Assembly (NCBI GenBank): GCA_025997595.1
Contig: BNUU01000001.1
Span: 321,100-385,099 of the forward strand
Direction: 5' to 3'
DNA: 64,000 nucleotides
From: Spirochaetia bacterium
GTDB lineage: Bacteria > Spirochaetota > Spirochaetia > Treponematales > Breznakiellaceae
The notes beneath the pieces were generated by a model. It did no database searches. It saw nothing but the letters and a program-made list of their open reading frames with translations, and was not told the DNA's origin. Numbering within the stretch: position 1 is the stretch's first letter; the number at the start of each line of letters is the position of its first letter. Below, piece by piece: positions 7,987 through 16,826 of the stretch. The translations under genes and the position numbers were made by a program.

Positions 7987-9590
7987 AAGAACGAATCATG
8001 ATACTTGGCGCGGGAGTAATGCAGGGCCCGGCCCTCAAAATTGCCAAAGAGCTTGGCTTTTCCACTCTGGCGGTGGACGCCGACCCCAATGCCCCCTGCG
8101 TATCCCTGGCGGATCGGTTTGAAAAGGTTGATCTTAAAGATAAGGAAGGCATCGAAGCCCTGGGCCGCTCCCTTTTAGCCGATGAAGCCGGCGGCGGCCT
8201 CGCCGGAATCCTCACCGCGGGGACCGATTTTTCCGCCTCCGTGGCCTGGGCCGCCGAAAAGCTGGGACTCCCCGGTATCCCCTACGAGGCGGCCCTGAAC
8301 GCCTCCGACAAGGAGCGGATGCGCCGCTGTTTCAAGGCCTCGGGCATACCTTCCCCGGAATTCACCATCCTTACAAGCCCGCCCCCGGCGGGCGCAAAGG
8401 ACTTTCTCCCCTTTGCCCTGCCTGCGGTGGTTAAGCCCGTGGACAACATGGGGGGCCGGGGCTGCCGCCGGATAGACACCCCGGAAGAATTGGGGGAAGC
8501 GGTCGCCGATGCCCTCAGGTTTTCCCGCTCAGGCCGGGCCATTGTGGAAGCCTTCATGGACGGCCCGGAATTTTCCGTGGACGCCATCGTCTACAACGGG
8601 GAAATCACCATCTGCGGCCTTGCGGACCGGCACATCTACTTTCCCCCCTACTTTATCGAGATGGGCCATACCATGCCCACGAATTTTTCTCCGGCGCAGC
8701 AGAAACAGCTCCTGGATGCCTTCACCGCCGCGGTCCGTTCCCTGGGCATCGCCGGGAAGGACTGCTGCGGCGCCGCCAAGGGGGACATCAAACTTACCCC
8801 CAATGGCCCCATGATCGGGGAAGTGGCCGCCCGGCTCTCCGGGGGCTACATGTCCGGCTGGACCTATCCCTACGCCTCCGGTGTAGAACCCACCCGGGCC
8901 GCCATCCTCATCGCCGCGGGCCGCCGGCCGGAAGGCCTTGAACCCGGCCGCGCCTGGACCTGCGCCGAACGGGCCTTTATCTCCATCCCCGGCAAGGTCC
9001 GCAGCATCCGGGGCCTGGACAAAGCCAGGGCCACAAAGGGGGTCCGTGACCTCTTCCTCCGAGCCGAGCCGGGGAAGACCGTTACCTTCCCGGAAAACAA
9101 CGTCTCCAAATGCGGCAACATCATCGCCGCCGCCCCCGGCCGCGCCGAAGCCGCCGTCGCCGCAGAAACCGCCGCCCGCTCCGTCCTCATCCGCCTGGAG
9201 TCGCCGAATGCGGAAACCGCCGCCTTCCTCGCCGAAACAGGGGCTTTCCCCCCGGCCGCCTTTACCCTCAATTCCGAACTCCGGACCGCTCTGGCAGAGC
9301 TGCCCGACCCGGAACTCGTCGGCAAGGCGCCGGGAAGCGGCGCAGCGCAGCCCATCGCCATCCTCCCATTCCCGGCATTCACCGCCTCGGGCCTCCGTGA
9401 CTATACCGGCAGGACCATCGAAGAAAGCCTGGAAGCCCTGCGGCTCATCACCGGCCTGCCTTTGCCGGTAAAAGAAGCGGCCGGGGCGGGGGAGGGGACC
9501 CTCTTGCTGGGCCGCCGCTTCTGGTCCGCCCTTATTCGCGGCGGTTACCAGGGCGCGGCATATGTTGTAGACGAAATAAACGGCGATTAG
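7983..9590 (+). CDS. ATP-grasp domain ligase-like protein
   Basis: 535 residues; ATGA overlap with the upstream gene. The N-terminus RIMILGAGVMQGPALKIAKE is a pre-ATP-grasp nucleotide fold like that of carbamoyl-phosphate synthase and PurK relatives. FALPAVVKPVDNMGGRGCRR (about residue 140) is the ATP-binding lysine and glycine-rich loop, VEAFMDGPEFSVDAIV follows as the E-x-x-x-x-G-x-E-x-S-V-D motif, and MIGEVAARLSGGYMSG carries the metal-binding glutamate. ATP-grasp enzymes couple a carboxylate to an amine or thiol through an acyl phosphate. The final 150 residues are an extra domain not recognised. As the last gene of the operon it may attach an amino acid or other acid to the operon's product; this is inference. 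Confidence 0.75.
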   Translation: MKERIMILGAGVMQGPALKIAKELGFSTLAVDADPNAPCVSLADRFEKVDLKDKEGIEALGRSLLADEAGGGLAGILTAGTDFSASVAWAAEKLGLPGIPYEAALNASDKERMRRCFKASGIPSPEFTILTSPPPAGAKDFLPFALPAVVKPVDNMGGRGCRRIDTPEELGEAVADALRFSRSGRAIVEAFMDGPEFSVDAIVYNGEITICGLADRHIYFPPYFIEMGHTMPTNFSPAQQKQLLDAFTAAVRSLGIAGKDCCGAAKGDIKLTPNGPMIGEVAARLSGGYMSGWTYPYASGVEPTRAAILIAAGRRPEGLEPGRAWTCAERAFISIPGKVRSIRGLDKARATKGVRDLFLRAEPGKTVTFPENNVSKCGNIIAAAPGRAEAAVAAETAARSVLIRLESPNAETAAFLAETGAFPPAAFTLNSELRTALAELPDPELVGKAPGSGAAQPIAILPFPAFTASGLRDYTGRTIEESLEALRLITGLPLPVKEAAGAGEGTLLLGRRFWSALIRGGYQGAAYVVDEINGD

Positions 9591-9604
9591 GAACCAGTAA
9601 AACG

Positions 9605-10783
9605 ATGTCAGTGATGCCGGGAGAAAGAAGAATTTTAACCACAAAGAGCACAAAGTACACGAAGGAAGAAGAGAAGGAGAAAATAAGATTTAAATTTTCC
9701 TTTTTTTCCTCTTCTCCCTTTGTGTCCTTTGTAGTTATCCTCCTCTTTTTGCCTGTCTTCGCATCCGCCCAAACCCCCGTCCCCAACAGCAAGCTCTATT
9801 CCCTGGACGAAGCCATCGCCGCCATGGGGCCCTCCCCGGCCTTCCGCTGGGACCCCTTTTTCGGTTCCGGGGTGTTTACCGTTGCCGGGCATACGGCGGC
9901 TTTTACCGCAGGGGACCCGGGGGGGACGGGGCTGCTCATGGTGGACGGCAGGGAAGTTTTTACCGTCCCCGCGCCCTATCTGGTCAGGGGGCTCCTTTTT
10001 TTCCCCGAAGCCTTCGTCACTGTGGCGGAGGGCGCCCTTTCCCGGTATCTGGCGGAGGAGGCTTCCCGGTTCAGGATCGCCGCAATCATCGTGGACCCCG
10101 GCCACGGGGGCAAGGACTCGGGGGCGGTGGGGGAATTTACCATAGGAGGTAAGCCCTTCCGTTCGGTGGAAAAGGATATCACCCTCAAGGTATCAAAACA
10201 GCTCCATTCCCTCCTTTTTAAGGGCTTCCCGGACAAGCGGGTCCTCCTCACCCGTGCAGGAGACAGCTTCCCCTCCCTGGAAGACCGGGTAGCTATCGCC
10301 AACGGGGTCACCCTCAAGGATAACGAGGCCATCATCTATATCTCGATCCACGCCAATGCCTCCTTAAACAGGACCGCCCGGGGTTACGAAGTCTGGTATT
10401 TAAGCCCCGAGTACCGCCGGGAAGTGATCGACAAGTCAAAATACGACGATCCCGATGACATTATCTCCATCCGTAACGCCATGCTGGAAGAGGAATTCAC
10501 CACCGAAAGCATCATGATGGCCCAGTCTATCCTGGGCAGGATCACTGAAGCGGTGGGAAGATCCAGCCCCTCACGGGGGATCAAGGCGGAGGAATGGTTT
10601 GTGGTACGGAACGCCCGGATGCCTTCGGTTCTGGTGGAACTGGGCTTTGTCACCAACCAGGAGGACGCCCTCCTCATGGCCGACGACGGATACTTGCAAA
10701 AGGTAAGCGAAGCGTTATATAAAGGAATAGGCGATTTTGTGAGTACCTTTGAACGCTCAGGAGGATTTACCGCCATTCAATGA
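9605..10783 (+). CDS. N-acetylmuramoyl-L-alanine amidase (AmiC type, Amidase_3)
   Basis: 392 residues. The catalytic domain starts at IIVDPGHGGKDSG; zinc ligands are H167, E189 (VEKDI) and H249 (YISIHANAS), and SVLVELGFVTN near the end holds the catalytic glutamate. It cleaves the amide between MurNAc and the stem peptide in the periplasm. An export signal is visible at about residues 33-55 (hydrophobic FVVILLFLP, cleavage after ASA). Unusually, residues about 9-46 including much of this signal are encoded by a family-A palindromic repeat, so the N-terminus reads LTTKSTKYTK before the hydrophobic core. It overlaps the GerMN gene by ATGA. Amidase-GerMN-flaA order is shared with T. pallidum (TP0247-TP0249). 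Confidence 0.9.
   Translation: MSVMPGERRILTTKSTKYTKEEEKEKIRFKFSFFSSSPFVSFVVILLFLPVFASAQTPVPNSKLYSLDEAIAAMGPSPAFRWDPFFGSGVFTVAGHTAAFTAGDPGGTGLLMVDGREVFTVPAPYLVRGLLFFPEAFVTVAEGALSRYLAEEASRFRIAAIIVDPGHGGKDSGAVGEFTIGGKPFRSVEKDITLKVSKQLHSLLFKGFPDKRVLLTRAGDSFPSLEDRVAIANGVTLKDNEAIIYISIHANASLNRTARGYEVWYLSPEYRREVIDKSKYDDPDDIISIRNAMLEEEFTTESIMMAQSILGRITEAVGRSSPSRGIKAEEWFVVRNARMPSVLVELGFVTNQEDALLMADDGYLQKVSEALYKGIGDFVSTFERSGGFTAIQ
9627..9743. repeat. family-A palindromic repeat inside the amidase 5' end
   Basis: The left arm begins AAGAATTTTAACCAC and continues with AAAGAGCACAAAGTACACGA; the right arm reads CCCTTTGTGTCCTTTGTAG, complementary to the left. It matches the copies at 48395-48539 and 50494-50579 in sequence and boundary. 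Here it is in frame with the amidase and supplies its N-terminus. Confidence 0.75.
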
Positions 10784-11268
10784 ATGCGATCATTAATAAA
10801 AGCAGACGCCGTTTTTTGGCCCTTTTGCTCCTGGGAATTTTCGCTTTTGCCGAATTTATGGTTTTGGGGCTTGTCAGACGGACCTTTGTATTTTATTCTA
10901 TTAATAACCAGTCGATGAAAGTGGAAGACCGTATGCTAAGGCGATCATCGAACCGGGAGTTTGACATTGGCAGGTATGTGGAGGAGGTCCTTCTGGGACC
11001 GGTTTCACCGGATTTGGCGCCCCCGTTTCCCCGGGGAACCAGGCTCCAATCCCTCCTGTACCGGAACGGGGTGGTTTATGCGGATCTTTCAGAATCCGCC
11101 GCCCTGCCTCCCCTGGAGGGGGGGGATGTTTTCCGGAATTTTCGTACCCTGAACGAGGGTATCCGGCGTAATTTTTCCTATGTGAAGGATGTACGGCTTT
11201 TTATAGCCGGAAACGCCGCGTTTAACCATGAATTTCAACGGATTTTTTCCGTAGAAAGAGATAAATAA
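10780..11268 (+). CDS. GerMN domain-containing exported protein
   Basis: 162 residues starting in an ATGA overlap with the amidase. Residues 10-30 (FLALLLLGIFAFAEFMVLGL) are a membrane anchor or signal. The remainder, with VEEVLLGPVSPDLAPPFPRG and VVYADLSESA and a C-terminal SYVKDVRLFIAG, follows the GerMN pattern (EEVLxGP...GT, vYVDLS..., VxxVxxxIxG). GerMN domains occur in envelope proteins and often accompany cell-wall amidases. The role here is presumably periplasmic, near peptidoglycan. It is encoded between an amidase and the flagellar sheath gene flaA, which has its own promoter. Confidence 0.8.
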   Translation: MNAIINKSRRRFLALLLLGIFAFAEFMVLGLVRRTFVFYSINNQSMKVEDRMLRRSSNREFDIGRYVEEVLLGPVSPDLAPPFPRGTRLQSLLYRNGVVYADLSESAALPPLEGGDVFRNFRTLNEGIRRNFSYVKDVRLFIAGNAAFNHEFQRIFSVERDK

Positions 11269-11279
11269 CCTAAAAAGCG

Positions 11280-11307
11280 TTGACAAATCTTGTGTGTTTT
11301 GTATACT
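11280..11307 (+). promoter_or_regulatory. sigma-70-type promoter of flaA
   Basis: TTGACA (11280-11285), 16-base spacer, TATACT (11302-11307); about 50 bases before the flaA start, which has AAAGGAG as its ribosome site. Confidence 0.75.
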
Positions 11308-11357
11308 TACAAGATAAATAGCTTTTTACGATTAAATGAATGAGAAAGGAGCTTTGA

Positions 11358-12419
11358 ATGAAACGGACGTTCATTCTTGTTGTCATTGTGTCCTTACTTG
11401 CGGGATCCCTGTTTGCCGATGAGGCGATTTTGATCGACTTCACCAAGCTTGCTGCGGATATTTCTGTTAATGATCAGGGGGGCGCCCTTAACCAAAATCA
11501 ACGGACCCTGATGGATTTTTCCAATGCCGCCGGTTCAAATTATAGAGCTCAGGCGGATCAGGGGCTGTTCAAGTCTTCCCTTGCGATTACCAACTGGGAT
11601 GTGACCCTGTCATCCTCTTCCCGGACAGTGGAGAATCAGACTGCGAGTTATGTCAGGCCCGCTGCTTCCAAAGAACATGGTACCGTAATGGGTGTCCGGG
11701 TGCATTTCCCGGTGGAAGCCCATAATGCCTGGGCGACAATAAAACCCCCTTTTGAGATCCCTGCTTTTGAAAGCTCAGAGGTCGACGCAGATGGAAACGT
11801 CGTACAGGGAGAAGCGGAAGGTGGCAGCGGTTCTCCCACCCGTTTCGAAGCCTCTGCTGCGGATGACGGTACTCCCCAGTCTGCCTATGGCGTGGTTAAA
11901 AATGTGGGTACGATTAAATCCGTTGCCGTTAGTGTATACGGTCTCAATTTTCCCCACCATCTGTCGGCGATCCTGATTGACAGTGATGGAAATGAGAAAA
12001 TTGTCTCCATCGGCTATCTCAACTTTGACGGATGGGGAGAACTCGTTTGGAATAACCCCGCCTATGTTCAGGAAGTTCGGAACCGGGAACTCCGGCTCTA
12101 TCCCCTCTATCCTACCTCAACTCCCTTTGTCAAGTTTGGGGGATTCCTGGTTCAGCGCGACGCCAGCGCCCTGGGAGGAGATTTTATCGCCTACTTCAAA
12201 GACGTAAAGATCATCTACGATAAAGCGACACTTGATACCGAGAAAGACATCGATGATGAGAATGAGTGGGGCATTATCAAGGCCCGTGAAGGAGACAAGG
12301 ATAGGTTTCAGCTGCAGAATTTTGGCAAAAATCAAATTCTCCGGTATCAGGAGCAGCAGAAAAAGGCTATGGATCTGCCTTTTGGTGACCCTGCCCGGAA
12401 CAATAACAGCGCCGAATAA
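11358..12419 (+). CDS. flaA: flagellar filament outer layer (sheath) protein FlaA
   Basis: 353 residues with a clear signal peptide (hydrophobic residues 5-18, cleavage after SLFA before DEAIL). The mature N-terminus ILIDFTKLAADI and the internal segments GVRVHFPVEAHNAWATIKPP and VYGLNFPHHLSAILID are characteristic of spirochaete FlaA, which coats the FlaB core of the periplasmic flagella and is exported through the general secretion route. It is monocistronic by appearance: a strong promoter directly upstream and a rho-independent terminator downstream. Synteny with an amidase and a GerMN gene supports the FlaA1 paralogue. Confidence 0.92.
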   Translation: MKRTFILVVIVSLLAGSLFADEAILIDFTKLAADISVNDQGGALNQNQRTLMDFSNAAGSNYRAQADQGLFKSSLAITNWDVTLSSSSRTVENQTASYVRPAASKEHGTVMGVRVHFPVEAHNAWATIKPPFEIPAFESSEVDADGNVVQGEAEGGSGSPTRFEASAADDGTPQSAYGVVKNVGTIKSVAVSVYGLNFPHHLSAILIDSDGNEKIVSIGYLNFDGWGELVWNNPAYVQEVRNRELRLYPLYPTSTPFVKFGGFLVQRDASALGGDFIAYFKDVKIIYDKATLDTEKDIDDENEWGIIKAREGDKDRFQLQNFGKNQILRYQEQQKKAMDLPFGDPARNNNSAE

Positions 12420-12457
12420 CATTATTTCAGGTACGTTTATCTGAAAGGATGAAAAAG

Positions 12458-12497
12458 GCTGTCTGAGAACCCAAAAGGTTTTCAGGCAGCTTTTTTT
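12458..12497 (+). terminator. rho-independent terminator after flaA
   Basis: Stem GCTGTCTGAGAACC pairs with GGTTTTCAGGCAGC around an AAAA loop, followed by seven Ts. Confidence 0.85.
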
Positions 12498-12517
12498 ATA
12501 ACATAGAGGCCCGAATA

Positions 12518-13747
12518 ATGGATCCTATTACGCTTCCGGATCAGAACACCCTCAGGCAGGAATATGAAAAATATTCGAAGGCCCGGGCCTTAACGACTTT
12601 TGATCTGGAAGCCCTGGTTGAGAAAACAGTTACGGCCCTTGGTTCCCGGTCCACGGTAAAGGGTCGCCCCAAGGACTTTGCCAGCTTTTTCAAGAAATAT
12701 CTTCGTATTTTAAAGGACAGGGACGGCCCTGAGCCGGTGGTTATCACCGATCTTATCGGTATCCGGGTTGTATGCCCCTTTCTTGAAAATCTTGATGCGG
12801 CGGTAAGGCTCATAAAAGAAAAATTTGAAGTTATCGAGGTAGAAAAGAAGGGATCAAATTATTCCTTTAAGGAATTCGGCTACGAATCTACCCATCTTTT
12901 GGTAAAAATCCCCGGGGATATCGTGAAAAATCGGGGGTATTCCGGCTCCGAGGTGGCGGAAATACAGATCCGGACCCTCTTGCAGGACGCCTGGGCGGAG
13001 GTGGAGCATGAGCTGGTGTATAAGGCGGAATTTACCCCCTTTGACGAGCCCATGAAGCGGAAACTTGCCGCAGTCAATGCCTCCTTAAGTCTGGCGGATA
13101 CCATCTTTCAGGAGGTGCGGGTCTACCAGCGGCAGTTAAATGAGGAAATGGGGAAGCGGCGGGAATCCTTCTTCCAGAAAATCGAAGAATCTACCGATGC
13201 CCTGCTCTTTGATACGGAGGTGAAACAGCGGGGTACTGTGGCGGCGGCGGACAAACCCCCGCCCCCCCCCGGCGGTTCTGTGGATGATCTCCTCCTTAAT
13301 GCGCTCTATGCGCATAACAAAAACCAGTTTAACGAGGCGGCCACCTTTTACAGCCGTATCCTGGAAATGAGAATCGACGACGCAATCCGTTCCCTTATCT
13401 ATAAACACCGGGGGATGGCCTATTTTGCCCAGTCAAAATACCAGGAAGCCATCGAAGACTTTAGCTATTCCCTGAAATGGGATAAAAAAGCCTATAAGGC
13501 CGCCTATTACCGGGGGGTGGTATGGGCGGTCCTGCAGCGCTATAACGAGGCGGCGGCGGATTTTTCCCTCTCCCTGGAGCTGAACCCCTACCAACCCTTC
13601 TGCCTGTTCAGGCGGGCCCAGGCCTGGTACCACACCGGGGACTACCCCCAGGCCCTTGGAGACTGCGAGGCATCCCTGGCCCTGGAACCGGACAATGAGA
13701 CGGTTCGGAAATTACGGGATCTGCTGCTCGGCAAATTAAAGATGTAA
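12518..13747 (+). CDS. RelA/SpoT-domain (alarmone synthetase-like) protein with C-terminal TPRs
   Basis: 409 residues. Residues 1-220 carry (p)ppGpp synthetase motifs: GRPKDFASFFKK (substrate-binding basic stretch), ITDLIGIRVVC (DLxGxR, metal-binding D), FGYESTHLLV (GYxSxH) and EIQIRTLLQDAWAEVEHEL (catalytic E in ExQIRT and the WAxxEH helix). There is no HD hydrolase domain, so it resembles a small alarmone synthetase. A proline-rich linker (PPPPPG, about residue 250) leads to three TPR units from about residue 260 to the end. It would make (p)ppGpp or a related alarmone in the cytosol, with the TPRs binding a regulator. It follows the flaA terminator and is on its own. Confidence 0.82.
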   Translation: MDPITLPDQNTLRQEYEKYSKARALTTFDLEALVEKTVTALGSRSTVKGRPKDFASFFKKYLRILKDRDGPEPVVITDLIGIRVVCPFLENLDAAVRLIKEKFEVIEVEKKGSNYSFKEFGYESTHLLVKIPGDIVKNRGYSGSEVAEIQIRTLLQDAWAEVEHELVYKAEFTPFDEPMKRKLAAVNASLSLADTIFQEVRVYQRQLNEEMGKRRESFFQKIEESTDALLFDTEVKQRGTVAAADKPPPPPGGSVDDLLLNALYAHNKNQFNEAATFYSRILEMRIDDAIRSLIYKHRGMAYFAQSKYQEAIEDFSYSLKWDKKAYKAAYYRGVVWAVLQRYNEAAADFSLSLELNPYQPFCLFRRAQAWYHTGDYPQALGDCEASLALEPDNETVRKLRDLLLGKLKM

Positions 13748-13795
13748 CAAATATGATCACCATTGCGGCAAAATACCGCGAAAAGGAAAGCCGGT

Positions 13796-15481
13796 ATGGA
13801 TAAAAAGACATGGTGGAAGGAAGCGGTGGTGTATCAAATTTACCCCCGCAGTTTTCAGGATTCAACCGGAAGCGGCGTGGGGGACCTTAACGGTATTACC
13901 CAACGGCTGGATTATCTAAAAGATTTAGGGGTTGATGTGATCTGGCTTTCGCCGGTCTACGCATCCCCCAATGTGGATAACGGGTATGACATCAGTGATT
14001 ACCGGGCAATCATGGACGAGTTTGGAACCATGGAAGATTTCGACCGGCTGTTGGCGGAATCCCACAAGCGGGGCCTCAGGATACTCATGGATCTGGTGGT
14101 AAACCACAGTTCGGATCGGCACCCGTGGTTTATCGAATCCCGCTCCTCCGTCGATAATCCCAAACGGGACTGGTATATCTGGCGGGATGGTTTCAATGGT
14201 GGCTGCCACCCGGAGGGCGGCTTACCCAATGACCTGCGCAGTGTTTTTTCCGGTTCCGCCTGGGAGAAGGATGAAAAAACCGGGCAGTACTATATGCACA
14301 ACTTTGCCGCGGCCCAGCCGGATCTGAACTGGGCAAATCCTGATGTGCGGAACGCGGTGTATGATATGATGGGCTTCTGGCTCGACAAGGGGGTTGACGG
14401 CTTCCGCATGGACGTGATCGACGCCATTGATAAACCCCCTACCGCCCTTGCCGTGTCCGGGGGAAAGGCGGATACCTGTTTCGGCAATCCCGGGGTACAC
14501 AAATACCTCAGGGAGATGAACCAAAAGGTCCTGTCCCGGTACGACATTATGACCGTGGGGGAAACCTCCAGCGTTACTGTGGACACCGCGCCGCTTTATG
14601 CGGGCAATGACGGGAAGGAACTCAACATGGTGTTTCAGTTTGAACACACCTGGGTTGATCATGATAAAACATTGGGAAAATGGAAACCCCTGCCCCTGGA
14701 TCTTCCCAAATTAAAAAAGATACTTTCCCGCTGGCAGACCGCTCTCCACGGCAGGGCCTGGAACAGCCTCTATTGGGACAACCACGATCAGCCCCGCATT
14801 GTTTCCCGTTTTGGAAATGACTCCACAGAGGAACTGCGAATCCTGAGCGCCAAGATGCTGGCCGCCTGCCTCCACATGATGCAGGGCACGCCATACATTT
14901 ACCAGGGCGAGGAACTGGGGATGACCAATTATCCTTTTACCCGTCTTGAGGAATGTAACGATGTGGAGATCCGCAACGCCTACCGGGAACTGGTAACGGA
15001 AAAGAAACTGCTCACCCATGAGGAGATGATGAAGGGCATACGGAAATTAAGCCGTGATAACGCCCGTACCCCCATGCAGTGGGATGATGGTAAAAACGCG
15101 GGGTTCAGCGCCGGGACTCCCTGGATGGGAATAAATCCCAACTATAAAACAATCAACGCCGCTTCTCAGGTTCATGATCCGGAATCGGTGTTTAGTTTTT
15201 ATAAGCGGCTGATACGGCTGCGCAAAGAACATCCGGTTATTGTCTATGGCGATTATGAACTTTTACTGCCCGAGGATGAAAAGCTTTTTGTGTACCGCCG
15301 CCGTTTTGAGGATACCGGCCTGCTGGTGGTCTGCAATTTTACCCCGAACAGGATTACCGGCATTGATATCGGCGCTCTGCGCAGCGACGGCGACAAACTG
15401 TTGATTGGAAACTACCGGGACACGGAGCCGGACGAAAAAATAATCAGGCCCTATGAGGCTAAAGTGTATTTAAAAAATTAA
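13796..15481 (+). CDS. GH13 alpha-glucosidase, oligo-1,6-glucosidase type
   Basis: 561 residues from the ATG at 13796, chosen because AAGGAAA precedes it (an upstream TTG at 13763 is unlikely). The N-terminus WWKEAVVYQIYPRSFQDSTG is typical of the GH13 oligo-1,6-glucosidase/trehalose-6-phosphate hydrolase group. Catalytic residues are D206 (GFRMDVID), E256 (TVGETSS) and D331 (DNHDQPR). Valine directly after the nucleophile is associated with alpha-1,6 preference in this subfamily, against threonine in maltases. No signal peptide, so it acts on imported isomaltose-like sugars. Adjacent galK and galA on the opposite strand suggest a sugar-utilisation region. Confidence 0.87.
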   Translation: MDKKTWWKEAVVYQIYPRSFQDSTGSGVGDLNGITQRLDYLKDLGVDVIWLSPVYASPNVDNGYDISDYRAIMDEFGTMEDFDRLLAESHKRGLRILMDLVVNHSSDRHPWFIESRSSVDNPKRDWYIWRDGFNGGCHPEGGLPNDLRSVFSGSAWEKDEKTGQYYMHNFAAAQPDLNWANPDVRNAVYDMMGFWLDKGVDGFRMDVIDAIDKPPTALAVSGGKADTCFGNPGVHKYLREMNQKVLSRYDIMTVGETSSVTVDTAPLYAGNDGKELNMVFQFEHTWVDHDKTLGKWKPLPLDLPKLKKILSRWQTALHGRAWNSLYWDNHDQPRIVSRFGNDSTEELRILSAKMLAACLHMMQGTPYIYQGEELGMTNYPFTRLEECNDVEIRNAYRELVTEKKLLTHEEMMKGIRKLSRDNARTPMQWDDGKNAGFSAGTPWMGINPNYKTINAASQVHDPESVFSFYKRLIRLRKEHPVIVYGDYELLLPEDEKLFVYRRRFEDTGLLVVCNFTPNRITGIDIGALRSDGDKLLIGNYRDTEPDEKIIRPYEAKVYLKN

Positions 15482-15491
15482 AGTACTATTG

Positions 15492-16826
15492 TTATGCCGG
15501 TTCTATTTCCAAAAACCCCTGATGCCTGACGGACATGACAAAAACCGGTCCCTCCGCTGCGGCGTCTGTGGGAACTCCCAGCCCCTGCAACATCCATGCG
15601 GTATACCCATCGACCTGAGCCGCGGGAATAAAAACCTGGATGACGCCGGCAAAGCCTCCCCCGTGAACACGGCAGGCCCCTTCGATGTTGTGCATGTGAA
15701 AGAAAATTTCCGTGAGGGCAAGGCAGACCGGTATCTTTTGTTCTGACATCGGCGCGGCCGGATTTGTGCCCGGAAGAGCCACATTTTGCAGCAATTTGTA
15801 CGAAGAATTTCCCGATTCATTTACCAGGCGTAAAAAGGCGGGGAAATCATTTTCCTCAAGGGCTTTGACTTCCGCATCGACCCGGCTGTTTTCTTCTGCA
15901 AAATGCAGGGCGCGGAGCACCGCCCTATCGCCGTATTGGGCGCGGAGGGCGGGAAGATTTTTTATAATGTCTTCGAGGGGAATGTCCCGCAGTACTTCTT
16001 TTCCAAAGAAGGATGCAACCGACTTCATTTCACCGGGGATGGCGGAATAGGCTTCGCTTAAATTCGCATGGCTGCCGCCGGTATCCACCAAAATAAGCCT
16101 GAAATTTTGGGCGGCGAAGTCAAAGGGGATTCTTTTTACCACCGGGGCCGCAGGATTATTAAAATCCATTGCCACCATTCCCCCAAAGGCGCAGGCCATC
16201 TGATCAAGGAGCCCTGAATTTTTACCCCAATAGTTGTTCTCCGCGTACTGGCCGATACGGGCAAGCTGTTCAACGGGGATTTTTCCGTCATTGTAAAGCC
16301 GATTCAGTATACCGCAGATCAGCATTTCAAAGGCGGCGGAAGAACTTACCCCGGATCCCGAAAGAACCTGGCTTGAGACACAGGCCTTAAAGCCCCCGGC
16401 CGCAAAACCATTTTTCCCAAATCCCGCCGCAATACCCCGCACCAGGGCGATGGACCCCTTTTCATTCTGCACCGGCGCAAGGCCGCCCTTTAAGTCTATG
16501 CGGTAATCTTCATGGTAGCTTTCATCGTAAATAGAAATGCTGTTGTCCGTGGTCTTAGAAATGACGGCGATACAGTCCTTCTGTATGCTCGCGGCAAGTA
16601 CCTTGCCGTGGTTATGATCCGTGTGGTTCCCGCCGATTTCGCTGCGTCCGGGGCAGCTGAAAATGCGGATCTCATCATCCCCAAAACGTTTTTTGAACTG
16701 TTCGATTAAGGCGGCGTACCGCTTTTTCTGTCCGGTAAGAACGGATTCACCGCTCCCGTACAGTTCAGAAAACAGTGTTGCTGTTTTTTTGCCGTCCAGG
16801 TTCTGCAGCGCCTTATCTATGGTCAT
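15492..16826 (-). CDS. galK: galactokinase
   Basis: 444 residues, a little longer than typical GalK (about 390). The galactokinase signature is at about residues 60-75 (GRSEIGGNHTDHNHG) and the GHMP ATP-binding motif at about 165 (VLSGSGVSSSAAFEML); a C-terminal GHMP motif HGGGFAGVIQVF is also present. It phosphorylates alpha-D-galactose at C1 in the Leloir pathway. It overlaps the end of galA by four bases (ATGA), so galactose freed by GalA is channelled to this kinase. galT and galE are not in the window. Confidence 0.92.
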   Translation of the reverse strand: MTIDKALQNLDGKKTATLFSELYGSGESVLTGQKKRYAALIEQFKKRFGDDEIRIFSCPGRSEIGGNHTDHNHGKVLAASIQKDCIAVISKTTDNSISIYDESYHEDYRIDLKGGLAPVQNEKGSIALVRGIAAGFGKNGFAAGGFKACVSSQVLSGSGVSSSAAFEMLICGILNRLYNDGKIPVEQLARIGQYAENNYWGKNSGLLDQMACAFGGMVAMDFNNPAAPVVKRIPFDFAAQNFRLILVDTGGSHANLSEAYSAIPGEMKSVASFFGKEVLRDIPLEDIIKNLPALRAQYGDRAVLRALHFAEENSRVDAEVKALEENDFPAFLRLVNESGNSSYKLLQNVALPGTNPAAPMSEQKIPVCLALTEIFFHMHNIEGACRVHGGGFAGVIQVFIPAAQVDGYTAWMLQGLGVPTDAAAEGPVFVMSVRHQGFLEIEPA

